DNA of 64,000 nt from Polynucleobacter sp. AP-Nino-20-G2 (GTDB taxonomy: Bacteria > Pseudomonadota > Gammaproteobacteria > Burkholderiales > Burkholderiaceae). Positions 33,330 to 41,939 of this stretch are shown piece by piece (position 1 is the first letter of the stretch; each line of letters begins with the position of its first letter). The translations under genes and the position numbers were made by a program. Below the pieces are notes generated by a model, which saw nothing but the letters and a program-made list of their open reading frames with translations, was not told the origin of the DNA and ran no database searches. The stretch is from the NCBI RefSeq assembly GCF_018688235.1, contig NZ_CP061313.1, positions 1,409,130 through 1,473,129 of the forward strand, written 5' to 3'.

Positions 33330-33677
33330 TTAAGGCTTACTGGCCTTAACTACGCACTCACCCACTTTGGCAAAATAGGAGTTAGCCTTGGGAGTCGACA
33401 ACACATATTTCTTGCGGCCATCCGTATCCGCCTGATACTTGATGAGTTGCTTGCCATGCAGCCTGGAAAGGCGGCCATGAATGGTGGCCTGTGAAGCGAC
33501 ATCGGCACGACACAGCAAATCACCCACCAACAAAGGAGCGCCATCACGTTCCGCTAAAGCCACCAAAACAAGCAATCTACGCTCTATGTCATCGATACTA
33601 GGGAATGAAGGCAATTGCTCAGCAACTTGCAAGAGTTGCTGGAATCGAAAAAAAGCCTCAGTCAAATAATTTTTCAT
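33330..33677 (-). CDS. Winged helix-turn-helix protein, probable transcription regulator
   Basis: A 115-residue protein with an N-terminal helix (FFRFQQLLQVAEQLP), a helical segment (DDIERRLLVLVALAERDG), then a helix-turn-helix-like part (LLVGDLLCRADVASQATIHGRLSRLHGKQLI) and a wing strand pair (KYQADTDGRKKYVLST). This order matches MarR-type or related winged-helix domains, but the protein is shorter than classic MarR (about 140) and lacks the long C-terminal dimer helix. It is divergent from a membrane protein gene; the shared 160 bp carries direct repeats that could be its operator. Ligand and targets unknown. Confidence 0.75.
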   Translation of the reverse strand: MKNYLTEAFFRFQQLLQVAEQLPSFPSIDDIERRLLVLVALAERDGAPLLVGDLLCRADVASQATIHGRLSRLHGKQLIKYQADTDGRKKYVLSTPKANSYFAKVGECVVKASKP

Positions 33678-33719
33678 TGGTATTTTCTTTGAGTGGTTTT
33701 ATGCATGTGCAGAAAACAC

Positions 33720-33794
33720 TGCCATTCTTAATGACTATATTAGCAGAACGGGATTACCCTCATTACTCAAACTATAGGCAAATGCTATTCTTAA
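33720..33794. repeat. Pair of direct repeats between divergent regulator and membrane genes
   Basis: TGCCATTCTTAA at 33720-33731 and TGCTATTCTTAA at 33783-33794 differ at one position and begin 63 bp apart, close to six helical turns. Between them ACTATATTAGCA (33734-33745) and ACTATAGGCA (33771-33780) form a second, looser pair. The site lies between the winged-helix gene (minus) and the membrane protein gene (plus), where an autoregulatory operator would be expected. Function is inferred. Confidence 0.5.
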
Positions 33795-33837
33795 GCCGTT
33801 ATAGATTTAATAAATATTAAACCAAGCCGATCGTCAG

Positions 33838-34389
33838 ATGACTTCACTTCTCCATAATTTAGCAATAGTAGTGGGCACAGGGATAGTCTGGTTCTTGACG
33901 GATTACCTGAACCGTGAATATTTTTCAATATTCAAAATTAGTGACTTCATTTACGTAATCTATATTCCTGCAGGCTATAGACTAATAGCGGTCATTACCT
34001 TTGGGTGGTTGGGCGCATTGAGCGTTGGGCTGGCATACGCGATACGAGTGTATTTTTTCCGAGATATGCCACTTCCTGACTCGCTAATACTGGCCACACT
34101 TTATGCGCTAGCACCGCTAATCGCTTACAAAGCGTGGGAAAAGATTTTTCAAATTACGCCAAGCTTATTGAATATGTCAGTCGAGAACCTATTCTGGCTT
34201 TCTTGTATCAGTGCATTTTTTAATGCGATATTTCGCGTTGCTTATTTCTATTATGCAAATATGCCCTATGGGTTTGAGGAATTCACACTGTTGATAAGTG
34301 GGAATTTAGCCGGCACCTTTATAGTTTTATATGCACTAAAGATATGCGCTCGTATTTATTACAACTTCAGCCAAAGAAACAGATCCTGA
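33838..34389 (+). CDS. Hypothetical polytopic membrane protein
   Basis: The 183-residue protein has five or six hydrophobic segments (about residues 6-24, 38-55, 57-73, 80-97, 115-135, 145-168) joined by short loops with aromatic residues. The pattern FGWLGALSVGLAYAIRVYFF recalls N-terminal sensor domains of the MASE1 type or small S-component-like proteins, but no catalytic or signalling domain follows and I do not assign it. Base composition is richer in A and T than that of neighbours. It converges with hldD (4 bp between stops) and is divergent from the winged-helix gene, which may control it. Confidence 0.72.
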   Translation: MTSLLHNLAIVVGTGIVWFLTDYLNREYFSIFKISDFIYVIYIPAGYRLIAVITFGWLGALSVGLAYAIRVYFFRDMPLPDSLILATLYALAPLIAYKAWEKIFQITPSLLNMSVENLFWLSCISAFFNAIFRVAYFYYANMPYGFEEFTLLISGNLAGTFIVLYALKICARIYYNFSQRNRS

Positions 34390-34393
34390 AGAT

Positions 34394-35413
34394 CTAGAGT
34401 GGGTTAGCCAAGAAATCCGCATTGGCTGACAACCAAGCAATATAACGGCCTACACCCTGCTCAACATCGAGGAAAGGTTCAGCGTAACCGGCAGCACGTA
34501 GCTTTGTTAAATCAGCCTGAGTAAAACATTGATACTTACCTTTGAGCGCATCCGGAAATGGAATGTACTCAATCGCTTTTTCCTTTACCAACTCCTCAAG
34601 ACTGGCTGAATTCGCGTTATCTAGCTTGCGCATTGCATTGGCAACCGCGTGCGCTACATCATTAAAAGGTTGGGCACGGCCACTACCCAGATTAAAGATG
34701 CCGCTGATTTCTGGATGGTCCAAGAAATATAGATTTACCTTAACAACATCTTCTACCGAAACAAAGTCGCGACTTTGCTCACCCGGCCCATAACCACCAT
34801 ACTCACCAAAAAGCTTTACCTGGCCATTGTCTTTGTACTGATGGTATTGATGAAATGCTACTGAGGCCATACGACCTTTGTGAGATTCACGTGGGCCATA
34901 AACATTGAAGTAGCGAAAGCCCACTACTTGCGCAGAATTCGCATTCTCAGCAAAACGCTTACGCATCACTTGATCAAATAAGAACTTGGAGTAGCCATAA
35001 ATATTTAATGGCTTCTCGTGCTCGCGACTCTCTACAAATACATCGGAGCCACCATAGGTTGCCGCTGAAGAGGCGTAGAGCAATTGCACTTTTTGCTCTG
35101 TACAGATATCAAGCAGATTCATGGTGTAGCGAAAATTATTCGCCATCATAAAAATACCATCTGTTTCCATGGTGTCGGAGCATGCTCCCTCATGAAACAC
35201 CGCTCTGACTTTTCCAAATCGACCACTTCTAAAAGCGGCTAAAAATTCATCTTTGTCTAGGTAATCAACAATGTCGAGATCAGCTAGGTTTCGGTATTTA
35301 TCAGCGGGACGTAAATCATCAACGGCAATAATATTTTTCTCGCCACGCGCATTGAGAGCCTGAACAATATTGGCGCCAATAAATCCGGCAGCGCCAGTTA
35401 CGATAATAGTCAT
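34394..35413 (-). CDS. hldD: ADP-glyceromanno-heptose 6-epimerase
   Basis: HldD turns ADP-D-glycero-manno-heptose into the L-glycero form used in the LPS inner core. The 339-residue SDR enzyme has GAAGFIGANIV at the N-terminus, the catalytic Tyr and Lys in IYGYSKFLFDQV, a Ser/Thr-rich ASSAATYGG before them and GFRYFNVYGPRESHKGRMASV after. It overlaps the end of the kinase gene by four bases (ATGA), so the two pathway steps are translated together. Confidence 0.96.
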   Translation of the reverse strand: MTIIVTGAAGFIGANIVQALNARGEKNIIAVDDLRPADKYRNLADLDIVDYLDKDEFLAAFRSGRFGKVRAVFHEGACSDTMETDGIFMMANNFRYTMNLLDICTEQKVQLLYASSAATYGGSDVFVESREHEKPLNIYGYSKFLFDQVMRKRFAENANSAQVVGFRYFNVYGPRESHKGRMASVAFHQYHQYKDNGQVKLFGEYGGYGPGEQSRDFVSVEDVVKVNLYFLDHPEISGIFNLGSGRAQPFNDVAHAVANAMRKLDNANSASLEELVKEKAIEYIPFPDALKGKYQCFTQADLTKLRAAGYAEPFLDVEQGVGRYIAWLSANADFLANPL

Positions 35414-36339
35414 TGCAATTCCTCTGAAGTCACAGTGGCAGTACCTAATTTACCCACCACAATACCGCCCGCACGATTTGCCAAAGCCATCGCTCTTTCT
35501 AATGGCCACTGGGCAGCCAAAGCCACCGCCAACGTTCCAATCACCGTATCTCCTGCGCCAGAAACATCAAAGACTTCACGCGCTTGAGCCTTGACATGGC
35601 TAACACCAGCCTCGGTAAACAAACTCATCCCCTCTTCAGAGCGAGTAAGCAATAAAGCCTGAAGATCAAGGGAGTGTCGCAAATCTTGCGCTCTCTTTGT
35701 CAAATCTTCTTCACTTGTCCACTGACCAACAACTTGACGCAATTCGCTGCGATTCGGCGTCAATACGGTAGCACCACGATATTTAGCGTAATCATCCCCC
35801 TTGGGGTCGACCAGAATCATTTTTTTCTGAGCGCGAGCTTGCTCAATCATCAAGGCGACTTGACCCAATGCGCCCTTGCCATAGTCGGACAAAATAACCA
35901 CGTCAGCATCACCAACTAATTTTTCATAGCGCTCCAACTTATGAGCCAAAGCAGCCTGACTAGGCGCCTCCTCAAAGTCCAAACGAATTAACTGCTGCTG
36001 CCTTGCAATCACACGCAACTTCACTGTTGTCGGAACTTTTGCATCAATCTCCAGCTGACTATCCACTCCGCTGGATTTGAGCAATTCAGAGACACGGCGC
36101 CCAGACTCGTCATTGCCAATCACGCCCAAAATAGTGGTCTTGGCGCCCAACGCAGCAACGTTACGCGCGACGTTCGCCGCGCCACCAAGGCGCTCGTCAA
36201 TCTTACCTACCTGAACCACTGGAACTGGCGCTTCAGGAGAGATGCGATTGGTATCACCAAACCAGTAGCGATCGAGCATGACATCTCCCACTACTAATAA
36301 GCGAGCTTTAGAAAATTGTTCTCGGTTAGCTTTTTCCAC
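35410..36339 (-). CDS. D-glycero-beta-D-manno-heptose-7-phosphate kinase (HldE domain I only)
   Basis: A 309-residue PfkB-type kinase that phosphorylates C1 of heptose 7-phosphate. The substrate motif GGAANVARNVAALGA and the ATP-site motif FDVSGAGDTVIGTLA with the catalytic Asp are intact. E. coli fuses this domain to an adenylyltransferase in HldE; here only the kinase is present, so a separate adenylyltransferase must lie elsewhere. It is followed directly by hldD and preceded by ugd (38 bp), so LPS core and nucleotide-sugar steps are co-oriented. Confidence 0.94.
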   Translation of the reverse strand: MEKANREQFSKARLLVVGDVMLDRYWFGDTNRISPEAPVPVVQVGKIDERLGGAANVARNVAALGAKTTILGVIGNDESGRRVSELLKSSGVDSQLEIDAKVPTTVKLRVIARQQQLIRLDFEEAPSQAALAHKLERYEKLVGDADVVILSDYGKGALGQVALMIEQARAQKKMILVDPKGDDYAKYRGATVLTPNRSELRQVVGQWTSEEDLTKRAQDLRHSLDLQALLLTRSEEGMSLFTEAGVSHVKAQAREVFDVSGAGDTVIGTLAVALAAQWPLERAMALANRAGGIVVGKLGTATVTSEELQ

Positions 36340-36377
36340 GGAATGCGTAATCTTTCTAATGGATTCTAATATTTCGA

Positions 36378-37742
36378 TTAATTATGACGACCAATGCCTT
36401 GGTACTCAATACCCAATTCTTGCATGGCCTGTGGCTCATATAAATTACGGCCATCAAAGATGATCGGGGTTTTGAGCTTGGATTTGAGTAGGTCAAAATC
36501 AGGACTACGGAAGGCTTTCCACTCAGTCACAATGATCAAGGCATTACAGCCATCGACTGCGGCCATGGGGTCAGCCACCATGGAGACTTTTTTCAAACCC
36601 TCTGGATTGCCCTTAAAGTCCAGATCTAGGCAATGCTTAGCTTCTGGCATGGAGACTGGATCGTGCGCCACTACTTGAGCGCCGCGTTTTACTAATTCTT
36701 GAATGATGACTCGACTTGGCGCTTCGCGCATATCGTCGGTATTAGGCTTAAATGCCAGCCCCCACAAAGCAAATTTCTTACCCGAGAGATCCTTGCCAAA
36801 GCGCTTTTCAATCTTTTCCACCAGGATATATTTTTGCGCTTCATTGACCGCCTCTACGGCATCGAGGATCTTCAGTTCTCTGCCGTGCTCAATGGCAGTT
36901 TTGGATAAAGCGGAGACATCCTTTGGAAAGCAAGAACCGCCGTAACCCGTTCCAGAATATAAAAAGCCATAACCAATGCGAGAGTCTGAACCAATACCTT
37001 GGCGTACCGCTTCAATATCCGCCCCCACTAAGTCGGCTAAATTGGCCAACTCGTTCATAAAGGAGATACGGGTCGCTAACATCGCATTAGCTGCGTATTT
37101 AGTCAGCTCAGCGCTTTTAACATCCATGTAATAAGTACGTTCATGGTGACGGTTAAATGGGGCATAGAGTTTGCGCATTTGCTCTTTGGCGCGCAATCCC
37201 GCTGGTGTACTTTGAGTGCCAATCACAATACGATCGGGGCGCATAAAGTCTTCCACAGCCGCGCCTTCTTTGAGGAACTCTGGATTAGAGACTACCGAGC
37301 ACAGTTCCGGCGAGAGACCTCGCTTATTCAACTCTTCAGTAATTGCGGTAGATACTTTGTCTGCAGTGCCTACTGGCACCGTTGACTTATCCACAATCAC
37401 TTTAGGTGTCGTCATATGGCGACCGATATTGCGGGCAGCTGCGACAACATATTGCAGATCAGCAGAACCATCCTCATCCGGAGGAGTGCCGACAGCGATA
37501 AATTGAATATCGCCGTGAGCTACAGAAGCGGCAATATCCGTGGAGAACTGTAACCTGCCCGCTATGCGATTGCGCTCAATCATTTCTTTGAGGCCAGGCT
37601 CGTAAATAGGTACGCCACCCGAATTGAGAATCTCAATCTTTTTAGGATCAACGTCAACACAAAAAACGTTATTTCCCTGCTCCGCTAAGCAAGCACCGGT
37701 AACAAGACCGACATAACCGCTTCCAATGATGGTGACTTTCAA
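36378..37742 (-). CDS. ugd: UDP-glucose 6-dehydrogenase
   Basis: The 454-residue enzyme oxidises UDP-glucose to UDP-glucuronate in two NAD-dependent steps. IGSGYVGLVTGACLAEQG is the NAD site, KSTVPVGTAD is conserved, the catalytic cysteine is in GYGGSCFPKDVSALS, and WGLAFKPNTDDMREAPS is the C-terminal dimer/NAD region. The product feeds LPS, exopolysaccharide or aminoarabinose. It lies between lapB and the heptose kinase gene, 36 bp after lapB. Confidence 0.96.
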   Translation of the reverse strand: MKVTIIGSGYVGLVTGACLAEQGNNVFCVDVDPKKIEILNSGGVPIYEPGLKEMIERNRIAGRLQFSTDIAASVAHGDIQFIAVGTPPDEDGSADLQYVVAAARNIGRHMTTPKVIVDKSTVPVGTADKVSTAITEELNKRGLSPELCSVVSNPEFLKEGAAVEDFMRPDRIVIGTQSTPAGLRAKEQMRKLYAPFNRHHERTYYMDVKSAELTKYAANAMLATRISFMNELANLADLVGADIEAVRQGIGSDSRIGYGFLYSGTGYGGSCFPKDVSALSKTAIEHGRELKILDAVEAVNEAQKYILVEKIEKRFGKDLSGKKFALWGLAFKPNTDDMREAPSRVIIQELVKRGAQVVAHDPVSMPEAKHCLDLDFKGNPEGLKKVSMVADPMAAVDGCNALIIVTEWKAFRSPDFDLLKSKLKTPIIFDGRNLYEPQAMQELGIEYQGIGRHN

Positions 37743-37778
37743 GATCTCTCCAAATAATTCAGTGAATGCAAACCAACA

Positions 37779-38990
37779 TCACATTGATGGGCCACTAGGG
37801 ACTGCGCCCTCGCTACGTCTTGGGGAGTATGCCTCCCAATGATTGCAACCCGGACATTGCCAATAAAAACGTCGCGCACGAAAACCACAATTTCCACAGG
37901 TATAGCGGGCCAAGCTAGTAGTGCGCTGCTTTAACAAACTTAGGGTGGCCTGAAGATCAGAAATTCTTTCTGGGCTGCCACTGGTCTGGGCAAGTGCTAA
38001 ACGGGTTTCCGCCAACTTAGATAGAGCGCTCAAGCTTGGTGAGTGCTGCATCACTTCTACTAGCATTTCTTCGGCAGCTTGAGCGCCACGAATTTTGGTC
38101 ACATGCTTTTGAACAATATCGAGCAACTCACCAGAAGCCTGCGTCTTTAAGAGTTCGCACAAGGCGCTTAAACCAACATCAGCCTTATCCAAGGCTGCAT
38201 GAGCAAGCATCCAGCGGTCTGCAAGCAAATGCATATAGGCAGGATGTGTTTTAGCAATGATGCTCCAAGCCTCTATTGCCTGAGCTGGTCGGTCCATCGC
38301 CATCAAATAATCGCCCTGCAAAATCAAGGCGCGCGCATGGTTGGACACCGCTTGCAATGCCAATTGAACTGATTGCTCAACCTCAGGTAAATCCTTACGA
38401 CGCAAAGCCTCTTGCGCAATCTCACAATGAAATTGCGCAATCTCTGTGTGGTGAGATTTGCCTTGCAAACTTTCCAGTTCGCTAGCGGCAATAATCGCCT
38501 TCTTCCAATCGCGTTCAATCTGATACATCTCAAGCAGACTCTCTTTGGCTGGAGCCGCGAACTTTCCTTCGCCAACCCGATTCAAAGAGGCTTCAGCGCG
38601 ATCCAATAATCCCGCCCTCAAAAAATCACGGCCTAATTCATATGCTGCATGATCTCGATCACGAGCCTTTAAGTCATCGCGATTGGCTAAATGCTGATGC
38701 ACCCGAATCGCACGCTCAGTTTCGCCACGACGACGGAACAGGCTACCCAATGCAAAATGCAATTCAATTGTTTCAGGGTCGAGTTGAGCAATCTTGACTA
38801 AGGTCTCAATGGCTTGATCTGGTTGCTCATTCAGCAAAAGGCTTAAGCCTTTGAATGTTGAACGCTGCTGACGCATACGTTCACGCTCATCCATCCGACT
38901 CTCAAGACGCAAATCCCAGCGCGATGCTAACCAGCCAATACCAAACATGACTGGTAATAACAAAAGCCAAGAAGTGGCAATCTGAATCAT
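37779..38990 (-). CDS. lapB: LPS assembly protein LapB (YciM)
   Basis: LapB is an inner-membrane protein that guides FtsH to degrade LpxC and so sets the rate of LPS synthesis. The 403-residue chain has one N-terminal membrane helix (LLLLPVMFGIGWLASRW), about nine TPR repeats, and a C-terminal rubredoxin-type metal site CGNC-x13-CPGC. All four cysteines are present. The usual partner gene lapA is absent between ihfB and lapB: the gap is only 60 bp. Downstream genes ugd, heptose kinase and hldD belong to the same LPS theme. Confidence 0.94.
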   Translation of the reverse strand: MIQIATSWLLLLPVMFGIGWLASRWDLRLESRMDERERMRQQRSTFKGLSLLLNEQPDQAIETLVKIAQLDPETIELHFALGSLFRRRGETERAIRVHQHLANRDDLKARDRDHAAYELGRDFLRAGLLDRAEASLNRVGEGKFAAPAKESLLEMYQIERDWKKAIIAASELESLQGKSHHTEIAQFHCEIAQEALRRKDLPEVEQSVQLALQAVSNHARALILQGDYLMAMDRPAQAIEAWSIIAKTHPAYMHLLADRWMLAHAALDKADVGLSALCELLKTQASGELLDIVQKHVTKIRGAQAAEEMLVEVMQHSPSLSALSKLAETRLALAQTSGSPERISDLQATLSLLKQRTTSLARYTCGNCGFRARRFYWQCPGCNHWEAYSPRRSEGAVPSGPSM

Positions 38991-39050
38991 GATGTGCAGA
39001 ACTTAAATAAAAAAATGGCCCGAATGGACCACTGCTTATGCGCTATGCGA

Positions 39051-39395
39051 CTAGGCACCAGAACCCTCTTTGGGTCCCGCTTGCTTTAGCGGCTTGTAAT
39101 CAACGCGCTCACGTAATTCTTTTCCAGGCTTAAAGTGTGGAACCCGTTTTTCTGGAATCATTACTTTCTCACCAGACTTTGGGTTGCGACCAGTACGCGC
39201 AGGACGGTGATGCAAAACAAAGCTACCAACACCACGCAACTCAATACGCTTGCCTTCCGCTAAAGCGTGAGTCATGGTATCTAGCAATGTTTTTACTGCC
39301 AACTCCACATCCCTAGGAAGTAGCTGGGGAAACTGTTCCGCCAAGCTCTCCACGAGTTCGGAGCGAGTAATTGCTTGTTGCTCTTGATCTGACAT
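39051..39395 (-). CDS. ihfB: Integration host factor subunit beta
   Basis: IhfB pairs with IhfA to bend DNA. The 114-residue protein has the DNABII fold: ITRSELVESLAEQFPQL, AEGKRIELRGVGSFVLHHRPARTGRNPKSGEKV with the Pro at the beta-arm tip (GRNPKSG), and VPHFKPGKELRERV. It is about 20 residues longer than E. coli IhfB, with 7 extra at the N-terminus and a Gly/Lys-rich C-terminal tail. It follows rpsA as usual, but a terminator-like hairpin sits between them. Confidence 0.95.
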   Translation of the reverse strand: MSDQEQQAITRSELVESLAEQFPQLLPRDVELAVKTLLDTMTHALAEGKRIELRGVGSFVLHHRPARTGRNPKSGEKVMIPEKRVPHFKPGKELRERVDYKPLKQAGPKEGSGA

Positions 39396-39403
39396 GATCT
39401 ATC

Positions 39404-39438
39404 AATAAAAACCGCCGCTCTCCTCGTGGAAAGCGGCG
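39404..39438 (-). terminator. Terminator-like hairpin between rpsA and ihfB
   Basis: On the minus strand CGCCGCT (39432-39438) pairs with AGCGGCG (39413-39419) around TTCCACGAGGAG, then GTTTTTATTG. It lies 9 bp after the rpsA stop codon and 17 bp before the ihfB ATG. It would reduce read-through from highly expressed rpsA into ihfB. Confidence 0.8.
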
Positions 39439-39446
39439 ATATTGAT

Positions 39447-41120
39447 TTAGCCTTGATTGTCCAACTTTGCTTTTAACAAAGCACCCAAGTTGGTTGTGCC
39501 AGACTGCGCATCACCTTGGAGTTTGCTCATAGCATCTTGTTGGTCAGAGCTGTCTTTAGCTTTGATTGAAAGATTGATAACACGTGACTTGCGATCAATA
39601 TTAATGATCATTGCAGTAACGCTGTCGCCTTCTTTCAATACATTGCGTGCATCTTCAACGCGATCTGTTGAGATCTCAGAAGCACGTAAGTAAGCTTCAA
39701 CTTCATCAGCCAAGTGAATAGTTGCACCCTTAGCATCAACAGCTTTCACAGTACCAGTTACAAGGCTACCCTTGTCGCTTACGGATGTGTAGTTGTTAAA
39801 TGGGTCACCAGACAATTGCTTGATACCGAGAGAGATACGCTCTTTCTCAACATCGATGGCCAATACAGTAGCTTCAACTTCATCGCCTTTTTTGTATTTC
39901 TTAACAGCTTCTTCGCCTGGCTCATTCCATGAAAGGTCTGAGAGGTGAACTAAACCGTCGATACCGCCAGGCAAGCCAATGAACACACCAAAATCAGTAA
40001 TAGACTTGATTGCGCCAGTCAACTTGTCGCCTTTTTGTTGGCCACGTGAGAACTCTTCCCATGGATTTGCTTTGCACTGTTTGATGCCCAAGCTAATACG
40101 ACGCTTGTCTTCATCAATATCCAGAACCATGACTTCAACTTCGGTTCCTAATGCAGTCGCTTTGCTTGGAGCAACGTTCTTGTTAGTCCAATCCATTTCA
40201 GAAACGTGTACCAAACCTTCGATACCAGATTCGATTTCTACGAATGCGCCGTAATCAGTTAGGTTAGTTACCTTACCGAATAAACGGGTGTTTGGTGGGT
40301 AACGACGTGCGATACCAACCCATGGATCATCGCCAAGCTGCTTCACGCCGAGTGAAACACGGTTCTTCTCTTGGTCGAACTTCAAAATCTTCGCTGTAAC
40401 TTCTTGACCAACAGTCAACATCTCGCTTGGGTGACGCACACGACGCCATGCCAAGTCGGTAATGTGCAAGAGGCCATCGATACCACCGAGGTCCACGAAT
40501 GCGCCGTAGTCAGTAATGTTCTTAACAATACCTTGAACAACGCTACCTTCTTTGAGGTTAGACATCAACTTCGCGCGCTCTTCACCTTGGCTAGCTTCAA
40601 CAACCGCACGACGTGACAACACTACGTTGTTACGCTTACGGTCAAGCTTGATAACCTTGAACTCCATAGTCTTGCCCTCGTAAGGGCTAGTGTCTTTAAT
40701 TGGACGTGTATCAACGAGTGATCCAGGCAAGAATGCGCGGATACCGTTAACCATCACAGTCAAGCCACCCTTAACCTTACCGGTAACAGTACCAGTAACG
40801 ATCTCAGCTTGCTCGAGTGCTTTTTCCAAATTCATCCATGATGCCAAGCGCTTCGCTTTGTCACGGGAAAGGATAGTGTCGCCATAGCCGTTTTCGAGGG
40901 CGTCGATAGCAACAGAAACGAAATCGCCAGGAGCTACTTCAATCTCGCCAGCGTCGTTGTGGAATTCTTCAACAGGAATAAACGCTTCAGACTTCAAGCC
41001 AGCGTTAACAACGACAAAGTTATGGTCGATGCGAAGGACTTCAGCCGAAATAACCTGGCCGGTCTTCATATTCGATCGGGTTAATGATTCTTCAAATAGT
41101 TCTGCAAATGATTCAGACAT
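39447..41120 (-). CDS. rpsA: Small-subunit ribosomal protein bS1
   Basis: S1 brings mRNAs with weak ribosome sites to the 30S subunit. The 557-residue protein equals E. coli S1 in length and contains six S1 repeats; each of the last four carries a GAFV or GVFI-type strand (DYGAFVDLGGIDGLLH, DYGAFVEIESGIEGLVH, DFGVFIGLPGGIDGLVH). The start region has no GGAG or AGGA within 15 bases of the ATG, as is known for E. coli rpsA, whose translation is repressed by its own product. A 145-bp gap separates it from cmk. Confidence 0.97.
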   Translation of the reverse strand: MSESFAELFEESLTRSNMKTGQVISAEVLRIDHNFVVVNAGLKSEAFIPVEEFHNDAGEIEVAPGDFVSVAIDALENGYGDTILSRDKAKRLASWMNLEKALEQAEIVTGTVTGKVKGGLTVMVNGIRAFLPGSLVDTRPIKDTSPYEGKTMEFKVIKLDRKRNNVVLSRRAVVEASQGEERAKLMSNLKEGSVVQGIVKNITDYGAFVDLGGIDGLLHITDLAWRRVRHPSEMLTVGQEVTAKILKFDQEKNRVSLGVKQLGDDPWVGIARRYPPNTRLFGKVTNLTDYGAFVEIESGIEGLVHVSEMDWTNKNVAPSKATALGTEVEVMVLDIDEDKRRISLGIKQCKANPWEEFSRGQQKGDKLTGAIKSITDFGVFIGLPGGIDGLVHLSDLSWNEPGEEAVKKYKKGDEVEATVLAIDVEKERISLGIKQLSGDPFNNYTSVSDKGSLVTGTVKAVDAKGATIHLADEVEAYLRASEISTDRVEDARNVLKEGDSVTAMIINIDRKSRVINLSIKAKDSSDQQDAMSKLQGDAQSGTTNLGALLKAKLDNQG

Positions 41121-41265
41121 GTATATTCACTTTGTGCCGCCAGAAGGCCCGACGGGTTAGGTTAAAAAAGCCCCGAGAAACACGCTAAGTTAGAAAATCG
41201 CGTTGTAGAGTTTCCCAAGACACCAAAACTACTGCTTTACTTCTCTTACATCTACTACCGGCGAC

Positions 41266-41928
41266 TTAAGCTGCCTTCGATTGATACCAATCCAAAACTG
41301 CCTTAACTGCTTGATCTATCGATAATTCTGATGTTTCAAGCACTTTTGCGCCATCCGCCACTAACAAGGGCGCTGTACCTCGACTACTGTCTCTGGCATC
41401 GCGCTCCTGCAAATCATGCAGCAAGTCATCAAGTTTAGCAGAAATTCCCTTAGCTATCAATTGCTTATACCGACGTTCCGCCCTGGCTTCAGCTGTTGCC
41501 GTCAGGAAAACCTTCAATACCGCATCAGGAAATATCACACTGGCCATATCTCGGCCGTCAGCAACTAGGCCAGGTAGTTCACGAAAACCATGCTGAACCC
41601 CCACCAAAGCCTGACGAACCTCAGGATGCACTGCAATTGCCGACGCTCTTAAACCAATGGCTTCGGAACGAATGATTTCGGTCACATCCTCAGAATTGAG
41701 CAAAATTTGGCCATTTTTGAAGGAAATTACGAGTTTTTTTGCCAAAATACCCAGTTCTGGGCCATTTTTAGGGTCAATTGATGCCTTTTGGCTAGCCAAA
41801 GCAACTAAACGATACAGGGCACCACTATCCAGATAGTGAAAACCGAGCTTTTGAGCCACCAAGGAAGCAACTGTCCCCTTCCCGGAGGCGGTTGGCCCAT
41901 CAATGGCAATTACAGGAGGCAAGCTCAT
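41266..41928 (-). CDS. cmk: Cytidylate kinase
   Basis: Cmk phosphorylates CMP and dCMP. I chose ATG 41928, which has AGGA nine bases upstream; an in-frame TTG at 41937 has no room for a ribosome site. The 220-residue protein has the P-loop IDGPTASGKGTVAS near the N-terminus, FHYLDSGALYR, VADGRDMASVIFP and ERRYKQL with the CMP-binding insert. The start lies 11 bp after the aroA stop in the conserved order aroA-cmk-rpsA. Confidence 0.95.
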   Translation of the reverse strand: MSLPPVIAIDGPTASGKGTVASLVAQKLGFHYLDSGALYRLVALASQKASIDPKNGPELGILAKKLVISFKNGQILLNSEDVTEIIRSEAIGLRASAIAVHPEVRQALVGVQHGFRELPGLVADGRDMASVIFPDAVLKVFLTATAEARAERRYKQLIAKGISAKLDDLLHDLQERDARDSSRGTAPLLVADGAKVLETSELSIDQAVKAVLDWYQSKAA

Positions 41929-41939
41929 CAATGCCAATC

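Noticed and set aside
33605..33820. 71-codon plus-strand frame across the regulator start
   Set aside because: It overlaps the winged-helix gene antisense and the repeat region, with no ribosome site or motif.
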